From assembly GCA_007118895.1 (NCBI GenBank), contig SKQS01000128.1, positions 1-39,273 on the forward strand: 39,273 bases of DNA. The letters are read 5' to 3'. Every line of letters begins with the position of its first letter. The stretch's first letter is position 1. Both the position numbers and the translations under genes were made by a program. This DNA is from Wenzhouxiangella sp. Lineage in GTDB: Bacteria > Pseudomonadota > Gammaproteobacteria > Xanthomonadales > Wenzhouxiangellaceae. The notes below the pieces were generated by a model, which saw nothing but the letters and a program-made list of their open reading frames with translations, did not search any database and was not told the DNA's origin. Positions 29,101 to 34,835 of this stretch are shown piece after piece.

Positions 29101-31027
29101 CGACGGTGACAACACGCCGGTTGACGCCCAGCCAGAGCTGTTCATCACCAAGGACGACGGTGGCGTGACCGTCGAGCCAGGCGATGTCGTGGTCTACACA
29201 CTGAGCTATGGCAATACCGGTAACCAGGATGCCACCGGGGTGTTCATCACCGACACCGTGCCGGATCACACCAGCTTTGACCCGGCCGCTAGCAGCGCCG
29301 GCTGGAGCTGTATGCCCGACAACAGCGCCGGTAGCCTGTGCACGATCACTATCGGTGACCTGGATGCCGGCGACGGTGGTTCGGTCAACTTCGCTGTGAT
29401 CGTCGACAACCCGCTTCCGGCCGGCGTTGACCAGATCGACAACCTGGCAACCATCAGCGATGACGGTGCCAACTCCGACGAGCCGATCACCGACTCCGAC
29501 GACGAGTCCACGCCGGTTGATGCCGTGCCCGACCTGACTATCACCAAGAGTGATCAGGGCGTAACGGCCGAGCCGGGCTCCACCGTGATCTATCTGCTCA
29601 GCTACGAGAACGTCGGCAACCAGGACGCCACTGGCGTGGTGATCACCGAGACGGTACCCGACAACACCAGCTTCGCGGCCGGCGACAGCAGCCCGGGCTG
29701 GGTGTGTGTGCCCGATGGCAACGCCGGCAGCACCTGCACGCTGGAAATCGGACCGCTGGCTGCCGGATCCGGGGTGCAGACCGCGTTGTTTGCGGTGACC
29801 GTCGACGATCCGCTGCCGCTGGATGTCGAGGAACTCGTCAACCTGGTCAGCATTGCCGACGATGGTGAGAACGGCGACGATCCGACGCCGGACAACAACA
29901 GCGACAATGAGACCACGCCGGTGGAGATCGACCCGGCGATGGAGCTGACCAAGCAGCTGGTTGAACCGGTGCCCGATCCGATCCTGGCTGGCAGTATCCT
30001 GTTGTTCGAGGTTACTGCCACCAATACCGGCAACATGACCCTGACCAATGTGGTGGTCAGCGACGATCTGATTACGCCCGACGAGATCACCTGTTTCAGC
30101 GTCGCTCCCGGCGATACCTGTGTGCTGAGCGGTCAGTACGTGGTGACCCAGGACGACATGAACGACGGGCAGGTCGTCAACAACGCCACCGCCAACAGCG
30201 ATCAGACCGATGAGGAGGATGCCGATCTGACCGTGCCGATCGAGCAGGATCCGGCCATCGAACTGACCAAGGCGGCCGACACCGAAGGGCCGGTTGCCGC
30301 TGGTGAAGAGATCGGTTACACGATCACGGTGACCAATACCGGCAACGTCACGCTGTTCGACGTTGACGTCGACGACTCGCTGATCCCGATCGATTGCGTG
30401 CCGGCAACACCGGTGGATCTGGATCCGCAGGAGCAGATCATCTGCACCGGCAGCTACGAGGTCACCCAGGACGATATCGACTTGGGCGAGGCCATCGTCA
30501 ACGTGGCAACGGCGAGCGGCACCGATCCGAACGACGAAATAGTCGATGACGACGACGGTACCGAGACACCGGTCGAAGACGCCGATCCGGCCATTGAGCT
30601 GGTCAAGGAGGCCAATCTTATAGACCAGAACAACAATGGCTTCGCCGATCCGGGTGAAACCATCGAGTACACCCTGACGGCAACCAACACCGGAAACGTG
30701 ACCCTGACTGATGTCATCGTGATTGATTCGCTGATCAGCATTGACTGCGTGCCGGCCATTCCCGCCGTGCTGGCGCCGGGCGAGCAGGTTATCTGTACCG
30801 GCGAATACGAGGTGACGGTCGCCGATATCGGCAGCCAGATCATCAACTTCGCGACGGTCAGCGGCCAGGCGCCGGACAGCCAGATTGTCGACGATGCCGA
30901 CCAGACTGCAACCACTGCCATTGCGCCGATCAACGTGCCCGTGGGTGGACCAGCTGGCTGGATTGTCCTGATGCTGATGTTGATGCTGATGGCCGGTCGC
31001 CAGCTGGCGTCTCGCCGCAGTCACTGA
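20135..31027 (+). CDS. Giant secreted DUF11 / isopeptide-domain repeat surface protein
   Basis: The product has 3,630 residues. There is an unusually long basic n-region (1-35), then a signal peptide core (36-50, cleavage near AAQ). About twenty immunoglobulin-like DUF11 modules follow. Each opens with a Lys strand (xxLxK[SG]) and closes with an Asn strand (NTA/NLA), as in isopeptide-forming fimbrial domains. Residues about 850-2400 alternate two module types (one with K-S-[IL]-V-x-T-S and P-x-G-T, one with E-P-x-L) in five pairs. Residues 2602-3264 are five near-identical units of about 132 residues. Three more DUF11 modules follow. The end is a sorting-like tail: PVGGPAGW, helix about 3608-3621, then a basic RRSH terminus, similar in layout to IPTL-CTERM. 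It is rich in Asp/Thr/Val and poor in Lys and Cys. It is probably an extracellular stalk or adhesin; ligand unknown. Confidence 0.88.
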   Translation: MSRLSGEWGARIQRGHDGNGLQGRGHEQRRLRGRFRTLLLAAAALLLAGQGAAQDPNITETVPAESFLGEQFCFTTEFTNDGATGFGPYLQLVLPPELILDSAQVYGAALGGGLQFIGTFPVDPDPGVTETELTDPRINQPVLGPEGFSLYLLVLPVGSLVDGAPPLPVDICLTIDPDAVVGEPLPISLTPVYQFGDTATGANGPIIGDLVEQEVVPTVLLFEKTNNAPESERPPGATWPYTYTLTVDIANTATINPITITDELPGDFLYEIGSADIVAGDNCLISQEPDGLSPGGTLIVTCGENVGTTGGGDIVITYSGHIVDILDETTCATSPVLNDASVEATYVDQGGTPIPLPPVFDDSLVTAKHVALQKSASPGQLIPGNTVTYTLAGQVTDFGDVSELVITDVLSDGLEFIGTSVTVNIGGTPVTVAPDVTINPNGTTTIVLEISDAYFAQTPATQIDASTALSISYQAVVLQEYRETNAPVLAADSLPNSVIADYDMVQGALACEEDSSASIGIVPVEVIKSIVDPQPFYEPGDLVQFRLRLDVPSGDTRDIIFTDFLPLPVLQVGDVDLTFSLDLNDCPASAGICRGPNDTLGLVPDSITADPALNAIQIEWQDIDTTSGQIIEVDLYTVVTDDPFPDGLFLTNIFQAQTSNTPGDVAVGTGPVQIQVGAPDLVMTKGVLATDGDGVIDPPPSSLPVNGNISGVEASDEITFQLTIENIGASPAFEVTILDDPPAGLIGCTLDTVVNGDGIVLATTGDLFDINDPLVLTDPLPGRTDPTGPPFGAETALVTFTCTVDQSVQPEQLLTNFATGAYTSQPGGPQFPGIEDEADIGVASVETEKSLVATSEAHTSDTASPPRVAIGEIVRYRLATRIPQGTMPNLQIEDLLPAGLRFFDDDTATLAFVSASGGNVSSSTLSGAGLNVAGTSPNVTPTFVIPGSAISPASFGSGTNPVFSLGTVVNEENNDTPEWVVIEFNALVLNAGSAGNNRNNRFRVLMDGEQIGPQSNQVQVRLVEPAINIVKNADPTSGQAGTLVDYTVTLSVLTGENRADAFDVLLTDTLPALAQLVPGSVSVATNAACSSPGITDNTAGNTVELLFDQLPTGCVVTVDYQATLTIDVIPGTTVNNTANLAWTSLPGTGTDPNPTDSVTPGDSGDPDGERTYSGSNGAQVTIDSVAPAKSIVTTSEAHTSGNNLAIGELVTYRLAVQLPQGTSPDFAVIDQLDPGLAFQAGSARLAFVANDGGISSSDPAIGTGPQITGDSPAVSPTFVIPAANIIATGDPQTESTTVRFELGTLTNADDDADAEFVVIEFDALLLNIAGNVAGVTRNNSFTVEIGGTQNGPVSNTQPVVVVEPSLVGLDKSADPDSGDAGDLIDFSVEFNVASGANNVAAFDVILADTLPAQMALDLTSISVTATACGPLPVEDDQSSGNSVLLEFAVLPPGCQIEVNYTAELLVAVTPGQVLTNTANLTWTSLPGAGTDTPGAPGDVDGERTGDGGVNSYFDSDDADVTIDAVTLAKTVVDTSNPFTGDDEVRPGVDDLAIGETATFHITATIPEGTTPEVIITDTVPYTNGVMEVVSAQVISVGSNLSPENDPPIITISDNQLGDGIDDTVVFNFGEVINPPGGPGGAASQITVEVVALVLDLPANTSGDQLTNTALVQFGPGLSGSASAGVDIVEPFLNLTKTGDITQGDAGDLVTFTLELRHTSASTADAHDVSIVDNLPAGLVLVAGSLQSISGPAPTSLTEPGNGIEVVWDVFERGEVAEIQFQATLAIGVQPAEVVTNTSQAAWSSMPGLPPEQRVYGDSDGHSITITEPGVVKTIINTSNPDTGSDQFGPEVDLTIGESVTYQITVTFPEGTSEEVVVRDQLPTGSSILELVSAELVFIGANLSGAGLSLGDPGVASDSNSDGFDDRVQWNLGTIVNDPDGVVDEDDTLVFEVVAVVVDQPVNQSGVVEQVNTATLNTATVGPISGTVAIDIVAPRLLIDKAVTDPADGFVEADQLVTNTLTIRHATSSPASTAPAYNVTITDTLPQPGVSWEDDATVVSDCPGLNVNSGAAPVIEFSFDQFNLDDGPADNGVCTISYQVRTDLTVQPNQSFTNTASMAYDSMPVFVAGQTRRLTDADSAEITVIAPALVKVSLLTSLDDTGSSQHDPALFDLAIGEEITYQITLILPEGLTVDAVVTDTMPLDGATTLLEAVGANVVSTGGNISTTLPGTPVFSDVSGDGVNDTVTFNFGDITNTPDGVSDENDRIVLNVVGRVRDVPSNVDSDVLVNLAEFDFATGNLSDTADAEIVEPDLALSKSMGPIVNGAVQVTLTVTNTGTAPAYDISVSDVLDESVWDVSALSTVSVSTGFSLNVVPGPGAGEQTVLFETNPGATPPGFIPVGNAVTAVFTVPLAQLPPVPNPVVNLADLDDACSLPGGCAPGGNGRTQPPDQDDAQIGIPDLVLEKTAALEVDADGSGDVSPGDTLRYTLVLTNIGAATATGVVITDAPDALTTLVNGSVTTTQGSIVTGNNPGDATIEVDIGSVTASGSVTITYDVVLANPFPAGVTEVVNQALVNSTELPPGVSDDPDTPTPDDETVVPVNAEPDLTIVKSDGGTTTTAGGTIIYVLQYENVGNQDATGVFITDTVPDHTSFDPTNSSAGWSCVPDNSAGSLCTITIGDLDAGDGGSFNFAVIVDNPLPAGVDQIDNLATISDDGANSDEPITDTDDESTPVVAEPALFITKSDGGVTAVPGDVVVYTLNYGNNGDQDATGVFITDTVPDHTSFNPAASTTGWSCVPDNSAGSLCTISIGDLDVGDTGSVTFAVTVDNPVPAGVDQIDNLATISDDGANSDDPITDSDDEVTPVIAQPALSINKDDGGVTAEPGDVVVYTLTFANTGNQDATGVFITDTVPDHTSFDPASSSAGWSCVPDSSAGSVCTILIGDLDAGDGGSVSFAVTVDNPLPTGVTEIFNIATISDDGANSDEPITDSDGDNTPVDAQPELFITKDDGGVTVEPGDVVVYTLSYGNTGNQDATGVFITDTVPDHTSFDPAASSAGWSCMPDNSAGSLCTITIGDLDAGDGGSVNFAVIVDNPLPAGVDQIDNLATISDDGANSDEPITDSDDESTPVDAVPDLTITKSDQGVTAEPGSTVIYLLSYENVGNQDATGVVITETVPDNTSFAAGDSSPGWVCVPDGNAGSTCTLEIGPLAAGSGVQTALFAVTVDDPLPLDVEELVNLVSIADDGENGDDPTPDNNSDNETTPVEIDPAMELTKQLVEPVPDPILAGSILLFEVTATNTGNMTLTNVVVSDDLITPDEITCFSVAPGDTCVLSGQYVVTQDDMNDGQVVNNATANSDQTDEEDADLTVPIEQDPAIELTKAADTEGPVAAGEEIGYTITVTNTGNVTLFDVDVDDSLIPIDCVPATPVDLDPQEQIICTGSYEVTQDDIDLGEAIVNVATASGTDPNDEIVDDDDGTETPVEDADPAIELVKEANLIDQNNNGFADPGETIEYTLTATNTGNVTLTDVIVIDSLISIDCVPAIPAVLAPGEQVICTGEYEVTVADIGSQIINFATVSGQAPDSQIVDDADQTATTAIAPINVPVGGPAGWIVLMLMLMLMAGRQLASRRSH
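27938..29926 (+). repeat. Five tandem 396-bp coding repeats inside the giant gene
   Basis: Units start at 27938, 28334, 28730, 29126 and 29522. The shared codon for the first Val of VFITDTVPDHTSF is at 28052, 28448, 28844, 29240 and (as VVITETVPDNTSF) 29636, an exact 396-bp period. The last unit is 9 bp longer. Units 1-4 are nearly identical in protein but carry many synonymous differences, so the amplification is not brand new. Each unit has two Cys (WSC...LC) and an acidic DDGANSDEPIT linker. Confidence 0.9.
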
Positions 31028-31035
31028 CCAACCCT

Positions 31036-31063
31036 GGCCCGGGAGCGATGGCGCTCCCGGGCC
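31036..31063 (+). terminator. Hairpin after the giant gene
   Basis: A perfect 12-bp GC-rich stem, GGCCCGGGAGCG-ATGG-CGCTCCCGGGCC, begins 8 bp after the stop codon. The following bases are not a T-run, so termination strength is uncertain. Confidence 0.6.
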
Positions 31064-31157
31064 TCTGCCGGGTGCGGGATTCGAGCAGATTTGACTGAAG
31101 CCGAATCGACAAGGCGCGGCATATGCGTTCTATATTGAAACCATACAGACAATCAAT

Positions 31158-31185
31158 TTGATTTATAGGGCCATTGGTTTATGCT
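31158..31185 (+). promoter_or_regulatory. Candidate sigma-70 promoter for a small RNA
   Basis: TTGATT (31158-31163) and TATGCT (31180-31185) are separated by 16 bp. The predicted start near 31192 lies just before the first hairpin of the candidate RNA. Surrounding DNA is clearly AT-richer than the window average. Confidence 0.4.
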
Positions 31186-31191
31186 GACCGT

Positions 31192-31284
31192 CGAGCATTG
31201 CCAATGCGGCAATGCCCGACAATGTTCTCCAGACTATGTTGCCATGCCCCAAGCTTGCCCCACCGTCATGGTGGGGCATTTTTT
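31192..31284 (+). ncRNA. Candidate small RNA, about 93 nt
   Basis: The transcript would contain a perfect 8-bp hairpin at its 5' end (GCATTGCC-AATGC-GGCAATGC, 31195-31215). A 41-nt mostly unpaired middle with a C-rich stretch (GCCCCAAGC) follows, and it ends in a strong intrinsic terminator with six T. A promoter-like sequence lies at the right distance. No convincing open reading frame explains the region. I cannot match it to a known RNA family. It lies in the 547-bp gap between the giant gene and the thioesterase gene. Confidence 0.45.
31257..31284 (+). terminator. Strong intrinsic terminator
   Basis: An 8-bp stem GCCCCACC / GGTGGGGC (31257-31264, 31270-31277) with loop GTCAT is followed by A and TTTTTT (31279-31284). 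It is the only classic Rho-independent terminator in the window. It lies 230 bp after the giant gene, and a promoter-like sequence precedes it, so it more likely ends a separate short transcript. Confidence 0.8.
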
Positions 31285-31287
31285 GGG

Positions 31288-31454
31288 CTAGGAGCCTGCG
31301 CGGCAGAAGCCGTCCGGGCCGCAATGGCGCCCTCCCCATTGATTGCGCCTATCGTCGAGCTCACATAGCACCACTATGCGCGCTCTCCGATAGACACACT
31401 CAATGGCGATTACATCCGTTTCGTCTCGAATATTTCTGCCGCGCAGGTTCCTAG
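31288..31454. mobile_element. 167-bp MITE-like palindromic element
   Basis: 21-nt terminal inverted repeats (31288-31308 and 31434-31454) match with one difference and begin with CTAG. The interior is also an imperfect palindrome. Shared blocks such as CCATTGA, CTATCG and CATAG run to a central CATAG-caccacTATG-like hairpin near 31375, so the whole element could fold as one long stem. Both strands encode similar junk peptides ending FCRAGS, which confirms the symmetry. The outer GGAGCCT resembles the IS-like end at 244-250. It starts 4 bp after the terminator T-run. Confidence 0.7.
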
Positions 31455-31498
31455 ATCTGTCGGCCTGGTGCTTTGGTGGCAAAAGTGCCGAGCGCCCG

Positions 31499-31518
31499 GA
31501 TGTCACCCGATGCCTCCC
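31499..31518 (+). repeat. 20-bp dispersed repeat, copy 1
   Basis: GATGTCACCCGATGCCTCCC here matches GATGCCACCCGGTGCCTCCC at 38990-39009 with two differences. A partial third unit (GATGCCACC) follows directly at 31519. Both copies lie 37-45 bp from a long palindromic element. Function unknown. Confidence 0.45.
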
Positions 31519-31574
31519 GATGCCACCTGCGGGAAATGTGTAAGCTTGGGTTTTAGCCCATGCAAGAAACGACC

Positions 31575-31970
31575 ATGTCCGACCAGATCGAGCGCATCGA
31601 ACAGTCCCGCACCCGGATCACAAAGCTGGTGTTTCCCCACGACACCAACCCGATTGGCACGCTGTATGGTGGCACGGCGCTGCACTGGATGGATGAAGTG
31701 GCTTTTCTGACCGCCACCCGCTATGCCCGCTGCCAGGTGGTCACGGTGTCGATGGACCGGGTTGATTTCAAGGTGCCGATTCCCGAAGGCGCGATTGTCG
31801 AGCTGACCGGTGAGGTGGTGCGGGTCGGAAGAACCAGCATGACCGTGGAGGTCGGGATAGTGCTCGAGGATGCCCGCAAAGGCACCCAGCAGCTGGCTAT
31901 CAGCGGCTCGCTAGTGATGGTGGCTGTCGACGACAACATGAAGCCGATGCCGCTGCCCGGCAATCACTGA
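31575..31970 (+). CDS. Acyl-CoA thioesterase, hotdog fold (YciA/BACH-like)
   Basis: The product has 131 residues (136 if the ATG at 31560 is used). It has the acyl-CoA thioesterase motif NPIGTLYGGTALHWMDEVAF, with the Asp of the hotdog active site, then VDFKVPIPEGAIVELTGEVV. It hydrolyses acyl-CoA in the cytosol; chain preference is not evident. No clear ribosome site separates the two starts; the family usually begins close to SDQIERIEQSRTRI. The stop overlaps the convergent trmL stop by 7 bp. Confidence 0.88.
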   Translation: MSDQIERIEQSRTRITKLVFPHDTNPIGTLYGGTALHWMDEVAFLTATRYARCQVVTVSMDRVDFKVPIPEGAIVELTGEVVRVGRTSMTVEVGIVLEDARKGTQQLAISGSLVMVAVDDNMKPMPLPGNH

Positions 31971-32419
31971 AAGCTGCACTGACGCCAGGCCTCGTAGACC
32001 CCCACGGCCACCGCGTTGGCCAGGTTCAGGCTGCGTGAGTCCGGTCGCTGGGGGATAAACAGACGCCGTTCCGGCGCAATGCCATCGAGTACTGATTCCG
32101 GTAGCCCGCGCGACTCCGGTCCGAACAGCAGCACATCCCCGGCGCGAAAGGACCAGTTGCTGTAGCAGGTCTGCCCACGGGTGGAAAATGCCAGCCAGCG
32201 ACGACCGGCCAGGGCGTCAGCAAAAGCCTGCCAGTGGTCATGGATTTCAAGCTCGGCCAGGTCGCGGTAGTCCAGGCCGGCCCGGCGCATCCGGCGGTCA
32301 TCCAGCACGAAACCCAGTGGCGCGATCAGATGAACACGGCAGCCGGTATTGGCGGCCAGGCGCAGGATGTTGCCGGTATTGGCCGGGATTTCGGGCTGAA
32401 AAAGGGCAATTTCGAGCAT
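31964..32419 (-). CDS. trmL: tRNA (cytidine(34)-2'-O)-methyltransferase
   Basis: The product has 151 residues, a minimal SPOUT (SpoU) methyltransferase that modifies the wobble base of tRNA-Leu. Typical motifs are present: QPEIPANTGNILRLAANTGC at the N-terminus, then LLFGPESRGLP and IPQRPDSRSLNLANAVAVGV, which form the trefoil knot and bind S-adenosylmethionine. The start at 32419 gives the usual length; the upstream in-frame extension lacks similarity. It is divergent from nrdJ. Confidence 0.93.
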   Translation of the reverse strand: MLEIALFQPEIPANTGNILRLAANTGCRVHLIAPLGFVLDDRRMRRAGLDYRDLAELEIHDHWQAFADALAGRRWLAFSTRGQTCYSNWSFRAGDVLLFGPESRGLPESVLDGIAPERRLFIPQRPDSRSLNLANAVAVGVYEAWRQCSFQ

Positions 32420-32472
32420 CAGGTCACAATGCTTGATTACGGCGGCAATGATCTGTATCTTATGGGGTCCTG

Positions 32473-32520
32473 GCACAAGATGTTGTGTCAGAAGCGGGGA
32501 GAGACCACAACAAGTTGTGG
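32473..32520. promoter_or_regulatory. Pair of NrdR-box-like palindromes upstream of nrdJ
   Basis: Two 16-bp palindromes, GCACAAGATGTTGTGT (32473-32488) and CCACAACAAGTTGTGG (32505-32520), begin exactly 32 bp apart, three helical turns. NrdR, the ATP/dATP-sensing repressor of ribonucleotide reductase genes, binds paired 16-bp boxes of the form ACAC-N-TAT-N-GTGT at about this spacing. The boxes lie 63-110 bp before the nrdJ start. The core agrees at the CACAA/TTGTG arms and deviates in the centre. Confidence 0.7.
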
Positions 32521-32582
32521 AAGAGTGCGGGACAACCTGTGCATAACATCAGACAACTACCGAATAATCAAGAGGTTGAGGC

Positions 32583-34727
32583 ATGAGTGTATCGGCAGAG
32601 GCATTGACCGCGGCGCTCCCGGAAATTGATTTTCAGGACGCATCGCTGGATATCTGGGACAAGAAGTACCGGCTCAAATCCAAGACCGGCGAAATAATCG
32701 ATACTGATATCGATGCCACCTACAAGCGAGTGGCAAGAGCGCTGGCCGATGTCGAGCAGGGCAGCGATGCCCGTGAGCACTGGTACCGGGAGTTCCTTTG
32801 GGCGCTACGGCGCGGTGCCATTCCAGCCGGCCGCATTACATCCAACGCGGGTGCGCAGGCCCACAAGCCGGCTACCTCGACCATCAACTGCACGGTTTCC
32901 GGCTCGATCGGCGATTCGATGAATGACATTCTGGCCAAGGTGCACGAGGCCGGACTGACGCTCAAGGCTGGCTGCGGCATCGGTTACGAGTTTTCAACGC
33001 TGCGCCCGCGAGGGGCCTATGTTTCCGGCGCCGGGGCCTACACCTCCGGCCCGCTTTCTTTCATGGACATCTACGACAAGATGTGTTTTACCGTGTCCTC
33101 GGCCGGTGGCCGGCGCGGTGCGCAGATGGCTACCTTCGACGTCTCGCATCCCGATGTCATGGATTTCATTCGCGCCAAGCGCTCCGATGGTGTGCTGCGC
33201 CAGTTCAACTGCTCGTTGCTGATCACCGATGATTTCATCCGCGCCGTGCAGGCTGAAGCTGATTGGCCGCTGGTATTCCCGATCCTGGAAACCGAGCGCG
33301 GCGAGATCGACCTGGAAGATCCGGAGCAGGTGATTTGGCGAGAATGGCCGCTGCAGTCTGGGTACGTGGTCAATGACGAGGGGTTGGTGGCTTGCAAGGT
33401 CTACCGCAAGGTGCCGGCCAAGCGCCTGTGGAACATGATCATGAGCTCGACCTACGACTACGCCGAGCCCGGGTTTGTGCTGGTCGATCGCATCAATGAT
33501 CAGAACAACAACTGGTGGTGCGAGAACATTCGCGCCACCAATCCCTGTGGAGAGCAGCCATTGCCGCCATATGGTGCCTGCCTGCTCGGCTCGGTCAACC
33601 TGACCCGGTTTGTCGAGCACCCGTTCACCGACCAGGCGCGGTTCAATTGGGATGAGTATCGCAGGACCGTCAAGATATTCACCCGCATGCTTGACAACGT
33701 GGTGGAAATCAATGGCTTGCCGATGGCCGCCCAGCGTCGCGAGATCGAGTACAAGCGTCGCCACGGTATGGGCTTTCTGGGCCTGGGCTCGACCCTGACC
33801 ATGCTGTGCAGCAAGTACGGCAGCCCGGAATCTCTTGAATTTACCGGAAAGGTGGCCAGGGAGATGGCCGTTGCAGGCTGGGAAACCGCGCTCGAGCTGG
33901 CAGAGGAGAAGGGTCCGGCGCCGATAATGAACGATGAGTTTGAAGTGACTGCCGAGATGCTGCGCAAGCGACCGGAAATGAAGGCCGATGGATACAAGGT
34001 CGGTGACCGGGTGCCCGGGCGTATCCTGCATGCACGCTACAGCCGCTACATGCAGAAGGTATCCGCCGTGGCGCCGGAACTGGTCGACCGGCTGGCAGAA
34101 GTCGGCGCACGATTCAGCCACCATACTTCGATCGCGCCGACCGGTACCATCTCGCTGTCGCTGGCCAACAATGCCTCCAATGGCATCGAGCCCAGCTTTG
34201 CCCATCATTACAATCGAAACGTTATCCGCGAGGGACGCAAGAGCAAGGAGAAGGTCAGCGTTTACTCCTACGAGTTGCTGGCCTACCGTACGCTGGTCAA
34301 TCCCAAGGCCATGCCTTACTCCGAAGACGCCGAGGAGCAGTTGCCGGAATACTTCCTCACTGCCGAGACCATTACCCCGCGCGAGCATGTTTCGATTCAG
34401 GCCGCGGCGCAAAAGTGGGTCGACTCGTCGATTTCCAAGACGGCCAATGTGCCAACCGACTATCCCTATGAAGATTTCAAGGACATCTACCTGTTTGCCT
34501 GGGAGCAGGGGCTGAAAGGTTGCACCACCTTCCGCTTCAATCCCGAGGCTTTCCAGGGTGTTCTGGTCACCGAGAAGGATCTGGAATCGACAACTTACGC
34601 ATTCGAGCTCGAAGACGGTTCGGTCATCGAGCTCAAGGGCAACGAAGAAGTTGAATACGACGGCGAGGTACATACCGCGGCCAATCTGTTCGACGCACTC
34701 AAGGAAGGCTATTACGGCAAGTTCTGA
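32583..34727 (+). CDS. nrdJ: Adenosylcobalamin-dependent (class II) ribonucleotide reductase, large part
   Basis: The product has 714 residues (NrdJa of split systems). It reduces ribonucleotides to deoxyribonucleotides, using B12 to form a thiyl radical. The active-site loop NPCGEQPLPPYGACLLGSVNL contains the radical Cys322, Glu324 and Cys333; Cys103 in STINCTVSGS is the partner of the redox pair. KAGCGIGYEFS, SSAGGRRGAQMATF and the PTGTISL loop are also typical. The chain lacks the C-terminal Cys-rich tail, which the next gene supplies, as in Pseudomonas NrdJa/NrdJb. Ribosome site AAGAGG is 7 nt before the ATG. Two NrdR-like boxes precede it. Confidence 0.94.
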   Translation: MSVSAEALTAALPEIDFQDASLDIWDKKYRLKSKTGEIIDTDIDATYKRVARALADVEQGSDAREHWYREFLWALRRGAIPAGRITSNAGAQAHKPATSTINCTVSGSIGDSMNDILAKVHEAGLTLKAGCGIGYEFSTLRPRGAYVSGAGAYTSGPLSFMDIYDKMCFTVSSAGGRRGAQMATFDVSHPDVMDFIRAKRSDGVLRQFNCSLLITDDFIRAVQAEADWPLVFPILETERGEIDLEDPEQVIWREWPLQSGYVVNDEGLVACKVYRKVPAKRLWNMIMSSTYDYAEPGFVLVDRINDQNNNWWCENIRATNPCGEQPLPPYGACLLGSVNLTRFVEHPFTDQARFNWDEYRRTVKIFTRMLDNVVEINGLPMAAQRREIEYKRRHGMGFLGLGSTLTMLCSKYGSPESLEFTGKVAREMAVAGWETALELAEEKGPAPIMNDEFEVTAEMLRKRPEMKADGYKVGDRVPGRILHARYSRYMQKVSAVAPELVDRLAEVGARFSHHTSIAPTGTISLSLANNASNGIEPSFAHHYNRNVIREGRKSKEKVSVYSYELLAYRTLVNPKAMPYSEDAEEQLPEYFLTAETITPREHVSIQAAAQKWVDSSISKTANVPTDYPYEDFKDIYLFAWEQGLKGCTTFRFNPEAFQGVLVTEKDLESTTYAFELEDGSVIELKGNEEVEYDGEVHTAANLFDALKEGYYGKF

Positions 34728-34734
34728 CCATCTG

Positions 34735-34777
34735 CCCGGCCTTGAAGGCTTTGGGTATTGAAGACAGTCAGGCCGGG
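34735..34777 (+). other. Hairpin between nrdJ and nrdJb
   Basis: CCCGGCCT (34735-34742) pairs with AGGCCGGG (34770-34777) across a 27-nt loop in the 108-bp gap. It could set mRNA stability or the ratio of the two subunits. There is no T-run, so it is not a clear terminator. Confidence 0.35.
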
Positions 34778-34835
34778 TGGCCGACAGACTAAGGAAACCA
34801 GTGGGGTCTTGGCACAGACCCAGGAGCAGGCGAAC

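Noticed and set aside
27938-29926. The regular repeats as a CRISPR array
   Set aside because: The period is 396 bp, units are coding throughout and no spacers exist.
27428-31024. A 1,198-codon open frame on the minus strand opposite the giant gene
   Set aside because: It is antisense to a gene with clear domain repeats. It is rich in His/Gly/Arg with no recognisable domain, and it follows the repeat period of the sense gene. Open antisense frames are common at high third-position GC.
31212-31454. An 80-codon plus-strand frame across the small-RNA terminator and palindromic element
   Set aside because: It reads through a strong terminator and into an element whose opposite strand encodes a mirrored peptide; not a gene.
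32420-32582. Cobalamin riboswitch before the B12-dependent reductase
   Set aside because: The leader is only 163 bp and lacks a B12-box-like core; paired NrdR-like boxes explain the structure better.
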